Source: Bacteroidota bacterium
GTDB lineage: Bacteria; Bacteroidota; Bacteroidia; B-17B0; Aurantibacillaceae
NCBI GenBank assembly: GCA_005787585.1
Contig: SYAL01000047.1
Coordinates: 1 to 64,000 of the forward strand
Length of the DNA: 64,000 nucleotides
Reading direction: 5' to 3'
Shown here one piece after another: positions 9,105 through 17,931 of the stretch. The notes under the pieces were generated by a model. The model did not search any database. It was not told where the DNA came from and saw only the letters and a list, made by a program, of their open reading frames with translations. The stretch's first letter is position 1. Each line of letters opens with the position of its first letter. Made by a program: the position numbers and the translations under genes.

Positions 9105-12100
9105 TTAATCACGAATTATATGTTTACGATAGACTATTTGTTTATTATAATTTAAACGTAAAATATAAACTCCAGAATTGAGGCCACTAATGTCAATTCG
9201 ATCAAAGCCTTGTATAAACTGAGAAAAAACTGTTTGGCCTAATAAATTTACCATCTCAAGTTCAAATAATCCTATTTTTGAAATATTTAAATTTATTATT
9301 CCATTAGAAGGATTGGGATATATTAAAATATCTGAATCTTCAAACTCCATAATTCCTAGGCAGCTATTAACTTTTATAGTAATTACGGCTGAATTTTTAC
9401 ATCCACTTGCATCTATTCCGGTAACAGTATAATTAGTATTTCCGATAAATGTAGAAGAAGTTGTGAAAGATGGCATTGTTACACCAGTATTCCAACTAAA
9501 AGTATTTGCTCCGCTTGCTGATAGAGTAAATGTTTGGCCACGACATACCATTGTATTTGAAGCCATAGTAATAATAGTCGGCAATGGTTTTACTGATACA
9601 ATAAATGTAGTTGGCAAATTATTTACACAACCTGCTGAACTTGTTCCTACAACTGAATAAGAGCTAGTAACCGAGGGTTGAAAAGAAGTACCATTAAAAA
9701 TACCTCCGGTCCAAGTATAAGATTGTGCTCCAATTGCTGTGAGGACAACGCTTCCACCAGAACAAACAGAAGGAGAAGAGGCTGTAAGGGTGAGAGTTGG
9801 TAATGGATAAACTGTTACTTGCAATGTGGCAGGTAAAAGATTTTCGCAGCCTACTGAACTAGTGCCTATGGCTGAATAAGAGCTGGTAGTAGTGGGTTGA
9901 AAAGGAATACCATTAAAAATACCACCTGTCCAGGTATAAGATTGGGCTCCAATTGCTGAAAGGGCGATGCTTCCACCAGAACAAACAGAGGGAGATGAAG
10001 ATGTAAGTGTAAGAGTTGGTAATGGATAAACCGTTACTTGAAATGTAGCGGGTAAAATATTTACGCAACCAACTGAACTGGTGCCTGTAGCTGAATAAGA
10101 GCTAGTAACCGAGGGTTGAAAAGGAGTTCCATTTAAAATACCTCCAGTCCAAGTATAAGATTGTGCTCCAATTGCTGTGAGGACGATACTTCCACCAGAA
10201 CAAACAGAAGGGGTTGAGGATGTGAGGGTAAGAGTTGGTAATGGATAGACAGTTACTTGAAATGCAGCCGAACTGATACAATTACTTGCATTAGAAGCGG
10301 CAATTAAAGAATATGTTGTAGATACGTTTGGGTTTATAGAAAGTGTTGATGAATTTGCGCCGCTATTAATCCAAGTATATGTTAATGCTCCAAGAGCAGT
10401 TAATGTGGCGGTTTGCCCAATACAAATTGTGTTTGAAGTAGCTAAAATAGTTGGAGAGGTTATAGCACATGAGCAATTTAAAGGAGCGAGAGGCCCTTGA
10501 AGTGGAACATCAAAGCCAGAAAATTCAGAAGCGTCCATTCCTGAAAACTGAATAGCTACTATATCGTTAGAAATTGGAATTAGAGAAGTAAATGTCCATG
10601 TTGCTCCAGAAGTAAATCCCAAATATTTAAATCCTTGTTGAGGTTGACCTGAATCCCACAAATAAAGTTCAACACGTCCTCCCAAACCAGTTCCTTGAAC
10701 TGTAAAAGGAAGAGTAACCGATGAAATTACAGGAGGTAAAATATTGTTATTTGGAGAGCCTCCATTATTTTTTACAGGAACTAATGCTGTATTTTTCCAA
10801 AATTCATTGCCCGACCACTGGACGTTATCCATATTATCATTACGAATGGCTTCTTGGCAATAGCCAATTTTATTTCTACGATTAGGGTTATTTACATTGC
10901 CAATACTAATATTATTTGCATTTGAATTTAACAAAATTCCATATTGTAAGCTATTGGTCGTTATAGCACATCCGTTGGTTCTGCAACCAATCAAATTTCC
11001 TTCTATAATTCCATTAGCAGATTTGAATTCTATTCCTTTTCCACCTGAACCACCGCAAATAAAATTTCGGTAAATCAAAGAATCACCTCCTATATTAGTA
11101 AGAGAAGGGCCATCAATTTGAACAGCAGAGTTATTAGAATTTGATAAGCAATTTAATCCGTCTGAACTAACATTAATACAATTTCCCCTAATCAAGGTGG
11201 TATTTTGACATTGACTTGATACATTAATAGCTTTTCTTCCGCCGCCATTGGTACTAGCAATAATTACATTTCCTAAATTTAGTGATCTATCGCCACCAAC
11301 TGTACAATTGTCGCAGTCATTTAAATCAATAGTATTTCCAGTAAAAATTGAAAGGCCCGGAGCATTTAAAGAATTTGTCCCCAAGATGTTTCCTGTAATT
11401 GTAACATTGTCGCAATCATCATTAATCTCTATACAAGCATCTTTTGAGCAGTTATATATCAAATTTTCATGAATAGTCATATTGTCTGAATAACGACACA
11501 TAATAGCTCTACCATGATAATTGGTTATTGTATTTGTTGTAATAACTGCACCAGAATAATTGTTACCCCATCCACCTATTTCTATTACTTGATCAATTGC
11601 ATCTAAATTTATACCAGTACCTGTTAAAAGATTATTACGGATTGTTACACCACCATAAACTCCAGAATTTGACTCGATATAAATGGTATGCTGACCTTTA
11701 ATATTTGTAACTATATTGTTATAAATAGAATCTCTATTTGCTATTATACCACTGGTATTAATGAATTCGACTAGTTTTGATGGTGAGGTGTTAACAGAAT
11801 TATTTCTTACAGAAAATAATGCCCCGTGGTTAGTATATGATGAAAATATATGTGAACCTTTAGTGCCTGAACTTCCGTCTTCATATCCAACATTGGTAAT
11901 AGTATTATTATAAATAGATATTTTTCCCAAAGATCCTCCATTAGCTGAACCGTTAATTTCATATACCTTACGAGGGATATTACTAATTGAACAAAAAGAA
12001 ATATCAACCAAACTTCCGCTGTTAACTTCAAACACTTTTGCTGAACCATTATTATCAAAATTATTAGCTGAACACTGAATAACTCTGACATTAGCCCCCC

Positions 12101-12575
12101 CTTGAACACGAACAAGATTTTTTCTTTGATTATATGCTCTGCATCTGTTTACCAATAAATTATTTCCTCCATTAACTCTGATAGCAGCATCTCCGTTACC
12201 TAAGAAATTTTCTGTAAAAGTAAGGCCACGAATAATATTATTGTTACCTGAGTTTTGTTGAAAACAATCATCCTCACCGTCCCACAAAATTGTAACCATG
12301 CTAGATGGATAAGAAAAACCTGAAGCTGAAGTTCCGTCTATTAATAGATTGCTTACAGTGATTGATGGGAGATCTGAAAGTAAGACAATTGTACTTGTGG
12401 AAGAAATCGAAAATGATATTGTTGGGGCTCCTAAACATGCATTTGAATTAATAATAGCCTGACGTAATGATCCTGAGCCATTATCATTAGTATTTGACAC
12501 AACATTTACACATTGCGAATATATCTTGGGTAAAAAAAGGAGAAAAAATGATGAAACAAAGATTTTTTTATACAT
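9105..12575 (-). CDS. Large beta-helix surface protein with Ig-like repeats and T9SS sorting domain
   Basis: The 1156-residue protein begins with a signal peptide (about 1-21) and an NTNDNGSGSLRQAI motif typical of secreted proteins with right-handed beta-helix folds. Residues of about 85-610 are Asn/Gly/Ser-rich with repeated short 'xxIxxNxxxx' strands, as in PbH1 parallel beta-helices. From about residue 700 come five Ig/PKD-like Cys-containing domains; the middle three are nearly identical (73 residues each). The C-terminus is a T9SS type A domain (ILIYPNPSNGIINLN, GVYILRLNYNKQIVYRKHII). No catalytic residues are obvious, so an adhesin or glycan-binding surface role is more likely than a lyase, though this is inference. 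It follows punA by 27 bases and may share its transcript. Confidence 0.85.
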   Translation of the reverse strand: MYKKIFVSSFFLLFLPKIYSQCVNVVSNTNDNGSGSLRQAIINSNACLGAPTISFSISSTSTIVLLSDLPSITVSNLLIDGTSASGFSYPSSMVTILWDGEDDCFQQNSGNNNIIRGLTFTENFLGNGDAAIRVNGGNNLLVNRCRAYNQRKNLVRVQGGANVRVIQCSANNFDNNGSAKVFEVNSGSLVDISFCSISNIPRKVYEINGSANGGSLGKISIYNNTITNVGYEDGSSGTKGSHIFSSYTNHGALFSVRNNSVNTSPSKLVEFINTSGIIANRDSIYNNIVTNIKGQHTIYIESNSGVYGGVTIRNNLLTGTGINLDAIDQVIEIGGWGNNYSGAVITTNTITNYHGRAIMCRYSDNMTIHENLIYNCSKDACIEINDDCDNVTITGNILGTNSLNAPGLSIFTGNTIDLNDCDNCTVGGDRSLNLGNVIIASTNGGGRKAINVSSQCQNTTLIRGNCINVSSDGLNCLSNSNNSAVQIDGPSLTNIGGDSLIYRNFICGGSGGKGIEFKSANGIIEGNLIGCRTNGCAITTNSLQYGILLNSNANNISIGNVNNPNRRNKIGYCQEAIRNDNMDNVQWSGNEFWKNTALVPVKNNGGSPNNNILPPVISSVTLPFTVQGTGLGGRVELYLWDSGQPQQGFKYLGFTSGATWTFTSLIPISNDIVAIQFSGMDASEFSGFDVPLQGPLAPLNCSCAITSPTILATSNTICIGQTATLTALGALTYTWINSGANSSTLSINPNVSTTYSLIAASNASNCISSAAFQVTVYPLPTLTLTSSTPSVCSGGSIVLTAIGAQSYTWTGGILNGTPFQPSVTSSYSATGTSSVGCVNILPATFQVTVYPLPTLTLTSSSPSVCSGGSIALSAIGAQSYTWTGGIFNGIPFQPTTTSSYSAIGTSSVGCENLLPATLQVTVYPLPTLTLTASSPSVCSGGSVVLTAIGAQSYTWTGGIFNGTSFQPSVTSSYSVVGTSSAGCVNNLPTTFIVSVKPLPTIITMASNTMVCRGQTFTLSASGANTFSWNTGVTMPSFTTSSTFIGNTNYTVTGIDASGCKNSAVITIKVNSCLGIMEFEDSDILIYPNPSNGIINLNISKIGLFELEMVNLLGQTVFSQFIQGFDRIDISGLNSGVYILRLNYNKQIVYRKHIIRD
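9600..10257 (-). repeat. Tandem 219-bp coding repeats (three near-identical copies)
   Basis: Within the beta-helix protein gene the same DNA segment recurs with a period of exactly 219 bases; for example the marker AGAGTTGGTAATGGATA begins at about 9793, 10012 and 10231. Each unit encodes a 73-residue Ig-like domain running from YPLPTLTLTSS through SVCSGGS and AQSYTWTGG to VGC. Copies differ by scattered substitutions, mostly silent or conservative. More divergent copies flank them on both sides. High identity suggests recent duplication or ongoing recombination. Confidence 0.85.
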
Positions 12576-12602
12576 ATTTGATTTTTTTTTGTTAAAAATA
12601 TA

Positions 12603-13418
12603 TTAAATTTTTTTAATTAATTCTTTTAAAATTAAAGTCATTTTAGGTTCTTGTAAATTAGCAATATGTTGAACTTCCTCATGAGTAACTGTTTTGATAT
12701 TTCCTTCAATTCCTAAATCGGTAACTATACTAATTCCAAAAACATCAATGCCTGAATGTTTTGCTACAATAACCTCAGGTACTGTACTCATTCCAACAGC
12801 ATCGGCTCCTAATCTCAATAAATATTTGTATTCGGCTGGTGTTTCAAAACATGGGCCAGTTAAACCAGCATATACCCCCTCGCTTAATTTTATATTATTT
12901 TCTTTTGCAATTTGTTTTGCTAAATATATATATTTTTTATTGTATACACAACTCATATCCGGAAAACGAGGGCCTAATTCAGAAAAGTTTTTCCCTATTA
13001 ACGGATTGGTAGGAAACAAATTAATATGATCTTTAATAATCATCAACTCGCCTACCTCAAAAGAAGGATTCATGCCACCACAAGCATTACTTATGAATAG
13101 CGTTTTTACACCCATTGCTTTCATTATCCTAACTGGAAAAGTTACTTCTTGCATTGTATATCCTTCGTAAAAATGAAAGCGCCCTTGTAATACCATTACC
13201 TTTTTTTTATTAAGTTCGCCAAAAATCAATTTACCATTGTGGCCTTGCACTGTGCTAATAGGAAAATTCGGAATATCTTGGTAAGAAATTTCAAATTCAA
13301 TTTTAATCTCATTTACCAATTTACCCAAACCAGTACCTAAAATAATTCCTACTTCTGGCTTAAAATGATTAGTTTTATTAAGAATATTTTTGGTGGTGAA
13401 ATCTATTTGTTCTAGCAT
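12603..13418 (-). CDS. punA: Purine nucleoside phosphorylase
   Basis: This enzyme phosphorolyses purine (deoxy)nucleosides, mainly inosine/guanosine types, to base plus (deoxy)ribose-1-phosphate. The 271-residue length and motifs are those of the trimeric PNP class: ILGTGLGKLVNEI (phosphate loop), VQGHNGKLIFG, LQGRFHFYEGY, SNACGGMNPSF, GPCFETPAEYKYLLRLGADAVGMST (the Glu and Met of the base pocket) and a C-terminal VTDLGIEG. The start overlaps the 3' end of lpxK by 41 bases, and the lpxK-punA order suggests translational coupling. Its product feeds the same catabolic route as deoC at 35404. Confidence 0.93.
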   Translation of the reverse strand: MLEQIDFTTKNILNKTNHFKPEVGIILGTGLGKLVNEIKIEFEISYQDIPNFPISTVQGHNGKLIFGELNKKKVMVLQGRFHFYEGYTMQEVTFPVRIMKAMGVKTLFISNACGGMNPSFEVGELMIIKDHINLFPTNPLIGKNFSELGPRFPDMSCVYNKKYIYLAKQIAKENNIKLSEGVYAGLTGPCFETPAEYKYLLRLGADAVGMSTVPEVIVAKHSGIDVFGISIVTDLGIEGNIKTVTHEEVQHIANLQEPKMTLILKELIKKI

Positions 13419-14466
13419 ATTTAAAAATCATTTCGTTAAATTCATTTTCTTTATCTTTAAAATTTACTTCTACTGGGAGAATATAAATATTCATTCTTTC
13501 AGCTATTGGCCAAAGAACTATATTTTTTAATCGCATTAAATCTTTCTCGGTTGTAACCATAATTTTATTTCCGCCCTTAAAGCTATGATAATATCTTTCT
13601 ATATCTTCTAAATCTTTTATAGAATATTCATAATGATCACTAAAAGTTAAATGCTTAACTTCTGCGCTATATTCTTTTAAATAATTAATCAAAAGATCTG
13701 CGCTTGCAATTCCTGAAAAGCAAATAATTCTGTAACGATATAGATCATTTAGAGTATGAATTTTTTCATTTAAATTACTAATAGAATAAAGTTCGCCATA
13801 TTTTAAATAACTAAAAAAGACCTGTTGATATGCTTTTGGGTCAATATCTTTTAATAAGTTTCTTAATTCAATTGCCGTTATTTTATCTGGAATTTTGCTT
13901 ATTACAATCACATCTGCTCTAATAATTTCGGATTTATATTCTCTTAAAGTACCAGAAGGTAGCATCATATCATTAAAATATAAATTATTAAAATCACTAA
14001 CTACAATATTTAATCCACATTTTATTGCACGATGCTGAAATACGTCATCTAATAAAATATATCTTGGAGATTTTTTTTCTAAAGCCATTAAATTTTTTAT
14101 ACCAGATACACGATTATCATCAACTGCGACCAAAATAGGGTATTTTAATTTATATAATAATGGCTCGTCGCCAATTTCTTGAACTGTTGAAGTATCTGTT
14201 GCTAAAATAAAACCTTTTGTTTTTCTTTTGTATCCTCTGCTCAATGTTGCAATACGAGAATCTTCTTGTAAAAGTAAACGAATTAAATATTCAACTAATG
14301 GCGTTTTTCCGGCACCGCCGACAGACAGATTTCCAACACCAATGGTATGAATGTCAAAATGATTTTCTTTTAGAAATGTCCAATCGTATAAACGGTTTCT
14401 TAAAAAAGTAATTAAGCCGTAAATAATCGAAATTGGATAAAGTAATATTTTTATTGCACTATTCAA
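13378..14466 (-). CDS. lpxK: Tetraacyldisaccharide 4'-kinase
   Basis: LpxK phosphorylates the 4'-position of the lipid A disaccharide at the inner membrane. The 362-residue product has an N-terminal membrane-associated helix (SIIYGLITFLRNRLYDW) and the characteristic Walker A variant VGNLSVGGAGKTPLVEYL. It then has LSRGYKR, GDEPLLYKLKYP, LLDDVFQHRAIKCGLNIVV and the C-terminal VTTEKDLMRLK, all standard for the family. The most upstream start is a TTG at 14466; no ATG precedes the conserved region. Together with lpxA and lpxC-fabZ further upstream on the same strand it forms a lipid A gene group. Confidence 0.94.
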   Translation of the reverse strand: MNSAIKILLYPISIIYGLITFLRNRLYDWTFLKENHFDIHTIGVGNLSVGGAGKTPLVEYLIRLLLQEDSRIATLSRGYKRKTKGFILATDTSTVQEIGDEPLLYKLKYPILVAVDDNRVSGIKNLMALEKKSPRYILLDDVFQHRAIKCGLNIVVSDFNNLYFNDMMLPSGTLREYKSEIIRADVIVISKIPDKITAIELRNLLKDIDPKAYQQVFFSYLKYGELYSISNLNEKIHTLNDLYRYRIICFSGIASADLLINYLKEYSAEVKHLTFSDHYEYSIKDLEDIERYYHSFKGGNKIMVTTEKDLMRLKNIVLWPIAERMNIYILPVEVNFKDKENEFNEMIFKYARTNRFHHQKYS

Positions 14467-14523
14467 TCGATATAAATATGCTTATTTATTTTGAAATAAA
14501 ATAAACTTCAAAAAATAAACTCA

Positions 14524-15162
14524 TTATTTTTTATAATCCATTACATTTAATTCAGTATTACAGAAATTAAATTCATCTTCTAAGGCATTAGAACAAACTA
14601 TTACTGTTCGTTGTTTGCAATGATTTGCAATAAGCTCCTGATACCAAGTAATTGACTTTTTATCTAAATTAGAAATCGGTTCATCTAAAAGTAATAAAGG
14701 GGTATCACTTAAAATTGCTAAACCTAATTTTAAACGTTGTTTCATACCACTACTAAATTGTTTAACTAGCTTGTTTTTTGACCCGTCTAATTCAATTAAA
14801 TTAATAATTTGTTTTACAGAAAAATTATTTATAAAAGGCTTAAAGATTAAACAATGTTCTAAAATTTCTTGTAATGTAAATTCCTCTAATATTTGAAGAT
14901 ATGGTGAGGCAAATGATATGTGATTTTTAAGTTCTTCTGGTACTATTTTGCTATCAGATAGGGAATATTCTAAATCTCCTTCGCTCTGAGTTACAAACCC
15001 CGAAATAATTTGAAGCAAGGTTGATTTACCAGAGCCATTACCGCCTAAGATAACTAATTTTTGATTAGCAAAAATCGTAAAATTAAGATTTCGAAAAACC
15101 CATTCTTTATAAAATTTTTTGCCTAGATTATTTAATTGAAGTGTTAGCAATTTTTTTGGCAT
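14524..15162 (-). CDS. ABC transporter ATP-binding protein without an adjacent permease
   Basis: This small ABC ATPase (212 residues from the ATG) has Walker A GGNGSGKSTLLQII, signature SSGMKQRLKLG (SSGMK in place of LSGGQ) and Walker B LLLLDEPISNLD. A Q-loop region lies around SFASPYLQI. It resembles the CcmA/ABC-2 type ATPases of export systems. No permease gene lies next to it: lpxA precedes it and lpxK follows, all on the minus strand. A TTG at 15177 would add five residues; I prefer the ATG at 15162 because it leaves a normal N-terminus (MPKKLLTLQLNNLGKKF). The substrate cannot be inferred from this sequence, though the lipid A neighbours hint at an envelope role. Confidence 0.85.
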   Translation of the reverse strand: MPKKLLTLQLNNLGKKFYKEWVFRNLNFTIFANQKLVILGGNGSGKSTLLQIISGFVTQSEGDLEYSLSDSKIVPEELKNHISFASPYLQILEEFTLQEILEHCLIFKPFINNFSVKQIINLIELDGSKNKLVKQFSSGMKQRLKLGLAILSDTPLLLLDEPISNLDKKSITWYQELIANHCKQRTVIVCSNALEDEFNFCNTELNVMDYKK

Positions 15163-15182
15163 TAAATTTAATTTCAAAAGTA

Positions 15183-15956
15183 TTAAATACCTTTTACAAT
15201 ACCCTCTTTTTGATCTTTAATAAAATCTAAAATTTCTTTACGATAGGCAGAATCAGGAATTTCGTTTTCAACTACTTCTATGGCGTTGCTAATATTATGC
15301 CCTCTTACAAAAATAATTCTATAAATATCTTCAATTTGTTTTATTATTTCTTTATCAAATCCTCTGCGACTTAATCCGATTGTGTTTACACCAATAAATT
15401 GTAGAGGCTCTCTTGCAACCCTAATATAAGGAGGAATACTTTTTCTAACTAAAGAAGCTCCAGCAACAAAAGAATGTGCGCCTATAGTTACAAATTGTTG
15501 TGCAGATACAACGCCTTCAATAATTACAAAATCTTGAACGGTAATGTGGCCAGCAAGGCTGCCGTTGTTTGCTATAATTACATTATTACCAATAGCACAA
15601 TCATGACCTATATGAGTATAACACATAATTAGACAGTTTTCACCAACTTTTGTTGTCATTCTGTCGGCAGTCCCTTTATGAATAGTAGCATATTCTCTGA
15701 TAGTTGTATTATTTCCAATGACGGTGTTTGACTTTTCACCTTTATATTTTAAATCTTGATTCATGATACCAATAACTGCCCCAGGAAAAATTTTACAGTC
15801 TTTACCAATAACTGTATCTGGATAGATAACTGCATTAGATTGGATATGGCAATTATCGCCAATCTCAACATCTTGGTGAATACTTGCAAATGCATCAATT
15901 GTAACATTTTTACCAATATTAGCTTTTGGGCTGATATTTGAAAGATTTGAAATCAT
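15183..15956 (-). CDS. lpxA: UDP-N-acetylglucosamine acyltransferase
   Basis: LpxA catalyses the first step of lipid A synthesis, 3-O-acylation of UDP-GlcNAc using acyl-ACP. At 257 residues it is family length. About the first 190 residues are left-handed beta-helix hexapeptide repeats (for example NIGKNVTIDAFASI, VIGKDCKIFPGAVIG). MCYTHIGHDCAIGNNVIIANN carries the catalytic His. The typical IGVNTIGLSRRGF and a helical C-terminal domain follow. It lies 35 bases downstream of the lpxC-fabZ gene on the same strand, so the first lipid A steps are co-transcribed. Confidence 0.96.
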   Translation of the reverse strand: MISNLSNISPKANIGKNVTIDAFASIHQDVEIGDNCHIQSNAVIYPDTVIGKDCKIFPGAVIGIMNQDLKYKGEKSNTVIGNNTTIREYATIHKGTADRMTTKVGENCLIMCYTHIGHDCAIGNNVIIANNGSLAGHITVQDFVIIEGVVSAQQFVTIGAHSFVAGASLVRKSIPPYIRVAREPLQFIGVNTIGLSRRGFDKEIIKQIEDIYRIIFVRGHNISNAIEVVENEIPDSAYRKEILDFIKDQKEGIVKGI

Positions 15957-15991
15957 TACTGTTTTATTTACGCAAAGTTATTTTAATCTAT

Positions 15992-17395
15992 TCATTTAAT
16001 TTTTGATAATAAAGCCATCATTTCAGCTTCCATTACTAATTTTTCTCTAACAAAAGCTTCTCCACGCATATGAACTATACCTCTACGAATCGGCGAAATA
16101 AGAGATAATTTAAACACAATAGTGTCGCCAGGTATTACTTTATTTTTAAACTTTACTTTATCTAAACTCATAAAAAAAGTAAGGTAGTTTTGTGGGTCTG
16201 GCACTTTGCTTAATGAAAAAATTCCTCCGACTTGAGCCATGGCTTCAACTTGCAAAACCCCAGGAAAAACAGGTGAACCAGGAAAATGTCCTTTAAAAAA
16301 CTCCTCGTTTATACTCACGTTTTTGACCCCCACAATGCCTTCTTCAGTAATTTCCATAATTTTATCTATAAATAAAAATGGTTGACGGTGTGGTATTATT
16401 TTTTGTATTTGGTTTATATCATAAAGTGGTATTTTATTTAAATCGTAGGGAACATAACTATTTTTCTTTTTTTTCATTGATTCTTCCCGAATCATTTGTT
16501 TAATTTTTTTTGCAAAATTAATATTACCCGCGTGACCTGGACGAGCGGCTAGTACATGGATTTTTAATGGCTTTCCTATGAGCGCCAAATCGCCAACAAT
16601 ATCTAATAATTTATGCCGAGCGGGCTCGTTATAAAAATGTAGTTTTGTATTGTTTAAAACGCCTCTGCCTTTAACTTGCACATTTGGCTTATTAAATACT
16701 TTACGAAGATCATTGATCTTTTCTTCAGGCAAATCACTGTCAACTAAAACTATGGCATTATCTAAATCTCCACCTTTTATTAAATTATTAGCCAGTAAAG
16801 TCTCTAATTCTCTCAAAAAAACAAAGGTTCGGCAAGATGCAATTTCAGTTTTAAAATCATCTATTTTATACATAGATGCGTGCTGTGTGCCTAAAACTTC
16901 ACTGCCATAATCCACCATTACGGTTACCCTAAAATCATCTTGAGGCACCGCCAGCATTTCGACTTTTTTATCAGAATCTTCGTAAGATAAATTTTGAGTT
17001 AATACAAAATAGTCTCGCTCTGCGGTTTGTTCAACAATGCCTGCTTGATCTAATAATTCCATAAATTTAATTGAACTTCCATCCATAATTGGCATTTCAG
17101 GTCCTGTAACCTGAATTAAGCAGTTATCAATTTTAAGGCCAACTAATGCGGCTAAAACATGCTCTGTAGTATGAACTCTTGTGCCATTATGTTCTAAAGT
17201 GGTTCCTCGTGAGGTATCTACTACTAAATCAGCATCGGCGTCAATAATAGGTTTATTTTCTAAGTCAAGGCGCTGGAATTTATACCAATGGTTTTCGGGT
17301 GCAGGGTTAAATGTAAGGGTTACCTTTTTTCCGGTATGAAGTCCAACACCAGAAATTGAAACAGCACGTTTGATAGTTCTTTGTTTATCACTCAT
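15992..17395 (-). CDS. lpxC/fabZ: Bifunctional UDP-3-O-acyl-N-acetylglucosamine deacetylase / 3-hydroxyacyl-ACP dehydratase fusion
   Basis: The 467-residue fusion joins LpxC (about 1-310), the zinc deacetylase that commits to lipid A, to FabZ (about 320-467), the dehydratase of fatty acid elongation. LpxC motifs are SGVGLHTGKKV, HTTEHVLAALVGL (zinc His), MDGSS, and EPARHKLLDIVGDLAL (His and Asp ligands). FabZ motifs are IIPHRQPFLFIDKI (catalytic His) and GHFPGSPVFPGVLQVEAMAQ (catalytic Glu). A basic MREESMKKKKN linker joins them. This fusion is a known Bacteroidota feature and physically couples the two users of 3-hydroxyacyl-ACP. It heads the lipid A group; 536 mostly empty bases precede it. 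Confidence 0.96.
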   Translation of the reverse strand: MSDKQRTIKRAVSISGVGLHTGKKVTLTFNPAPENHWYKFQRLDLENKPIIDADADLVVDTSRGTTLEHNGTRVHTTEHVLAALVGLKIDNCLIQVTGPEMPIMDGSSIKFMELLDQAGIVEQTAERDYFVLTQNLSYEDSDKKVEMLAVPQDDFRVTVMVDYGSEVLGTQHASMYKIDDFKTEIASCRTFVFLRELETLLANNLIKGGDLDNAIVLVDSDLPEEKINDLRKVFNKPNVQVKGRGVLNNTKLHFYNEPARHKLLDIVGDLALIGKPLKIHVLAARPGHAGNINFAKKIKQMIREESMKKKKNSYVPYDLNKIPLYDINQIQKIIPHRQPFLFIDKIMEITEEGIVGVKNVSINEEFFKGHFPGSPVFPGVLQVEAMAQVGGIFSLSKVPDPQNYLTFFMSLDKVKFKNKVIPGDTIVFKLSLISPIRRGIVHMRGEAFVREKLVMEAEMMALLSKIK

Positions 17396-17665
17396 AGCAT
17401 CTAATTAAATTCATGTAAATATACTAAGAAATAAATAACCTAATTTTTATAAATAACATGTCATTTTGAATTTTTGAATTATAAAACACAAGTATTTTTA
17501 TTTAATTAGCCATTTATTATTTAACTCGAAATCTTTTAAAAACTTTACATCCTGAAATTTATATGGATAAAAATATATTTTGCCGATAAAAAATATCATA
17601 ACAAACTTTATTTGTAAATGTCCGAAAAAACAAAACTCTAAAAATTTTAATATCTTAAAAATTAA
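17396..17665. other. AT-rich intergenic spacer upstream of lpxC-fabZ
   Basis: I find no intact gene or RNA. On the minus strand a TATATTTA-like element lies about 30 bases before the lpxC-fabZ start and could be its -7 box, but no good -33 TTTG pairs with it. The right part borders the orphan T9SS tail, so some of this spacer may be decayed remains of that gene. Confidence 0.4.
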
Positions 17666-17854
17666 GACATAATTTACACTAAAATAAATAATAATAACAT
17701 TACCATTACAAATGTATTAGGGCAGATCATAAAAATACAAAAAGCAGAATTAATGAATCAAATTAATCTGAATGCATTTAATAAAGGAATTTATTTTATC
17801 CATGTAATGAAAAATAATCAATTTGTTTACAGAGGAATAGTGATAAAAGAATAA
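17666..17854 (+). pseudogene. Orphan C-terminal fragment of a T9SS type A sorting domain
   Basis: After a stop at 17663-17665, the plus strand stays open to a TAA at 17852-17854 and encodes a recognisable sorting-domain end. It contains ITITNVLGQIIKIQ, then INLNAFNKGIYFIHV, and closes with YRGIVIKE. This matches the second half of the type A domains of the full-length exported proteins here (compare NGVYLINV...KIIKQ and SGVYILRL...HIIRD). The upstream half (the YPNP segment), any passenger domain and a start codon are absent, and I found no continuation in other frames. I interpret it as the last piece of a degraded exported-protein gene. It is followed by a terminator 27 bases later, as a real gene end would be. 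Confidence 0.7.
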
Positions 17855-17880
17855 TGATTTAAATCAAATCATAATCAATA

Positions 17881-17914
17881 AAAAATACCCGATAAGTTAT
17901 CGGGTATTTTTTTG
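17881..17914. terminator. Bidirectional intrinsic terminator
   Basis: AAAATACCCGATAA pairs across a three-base GTT loop with its complement ATCGGGTATTTT. It is flanked by A residues on the left and a T-tract on the right, so it can serve both the plus-strand remnant and the minus-strand rsgA, whose stop is at 17932. Confidence 0.85.
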
Positions 17915-17931
17915 TTTCAGAATAAATTCAA

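Noticed and set aside
9600-10257. The 219-base repeats as a possible CRISPR array
   Set aside because: Repeats are long, in frame and encode conserved domains, with no short direct repeats, unique spacers or cas genes.
13378-13418. The 41-base overlap of punA and lpxK as a sign of frameshift
   Set aside because: Both products have intact family-length ends and motifs; overlaps of this kind are compatible with translational coupling.
16650-16910. Plus-strand frames inside lpxC-fabZ and other conserved genes
   Set aside because: They lie antisense to confident genes and show no recognisable motif, signal peptide or start context.
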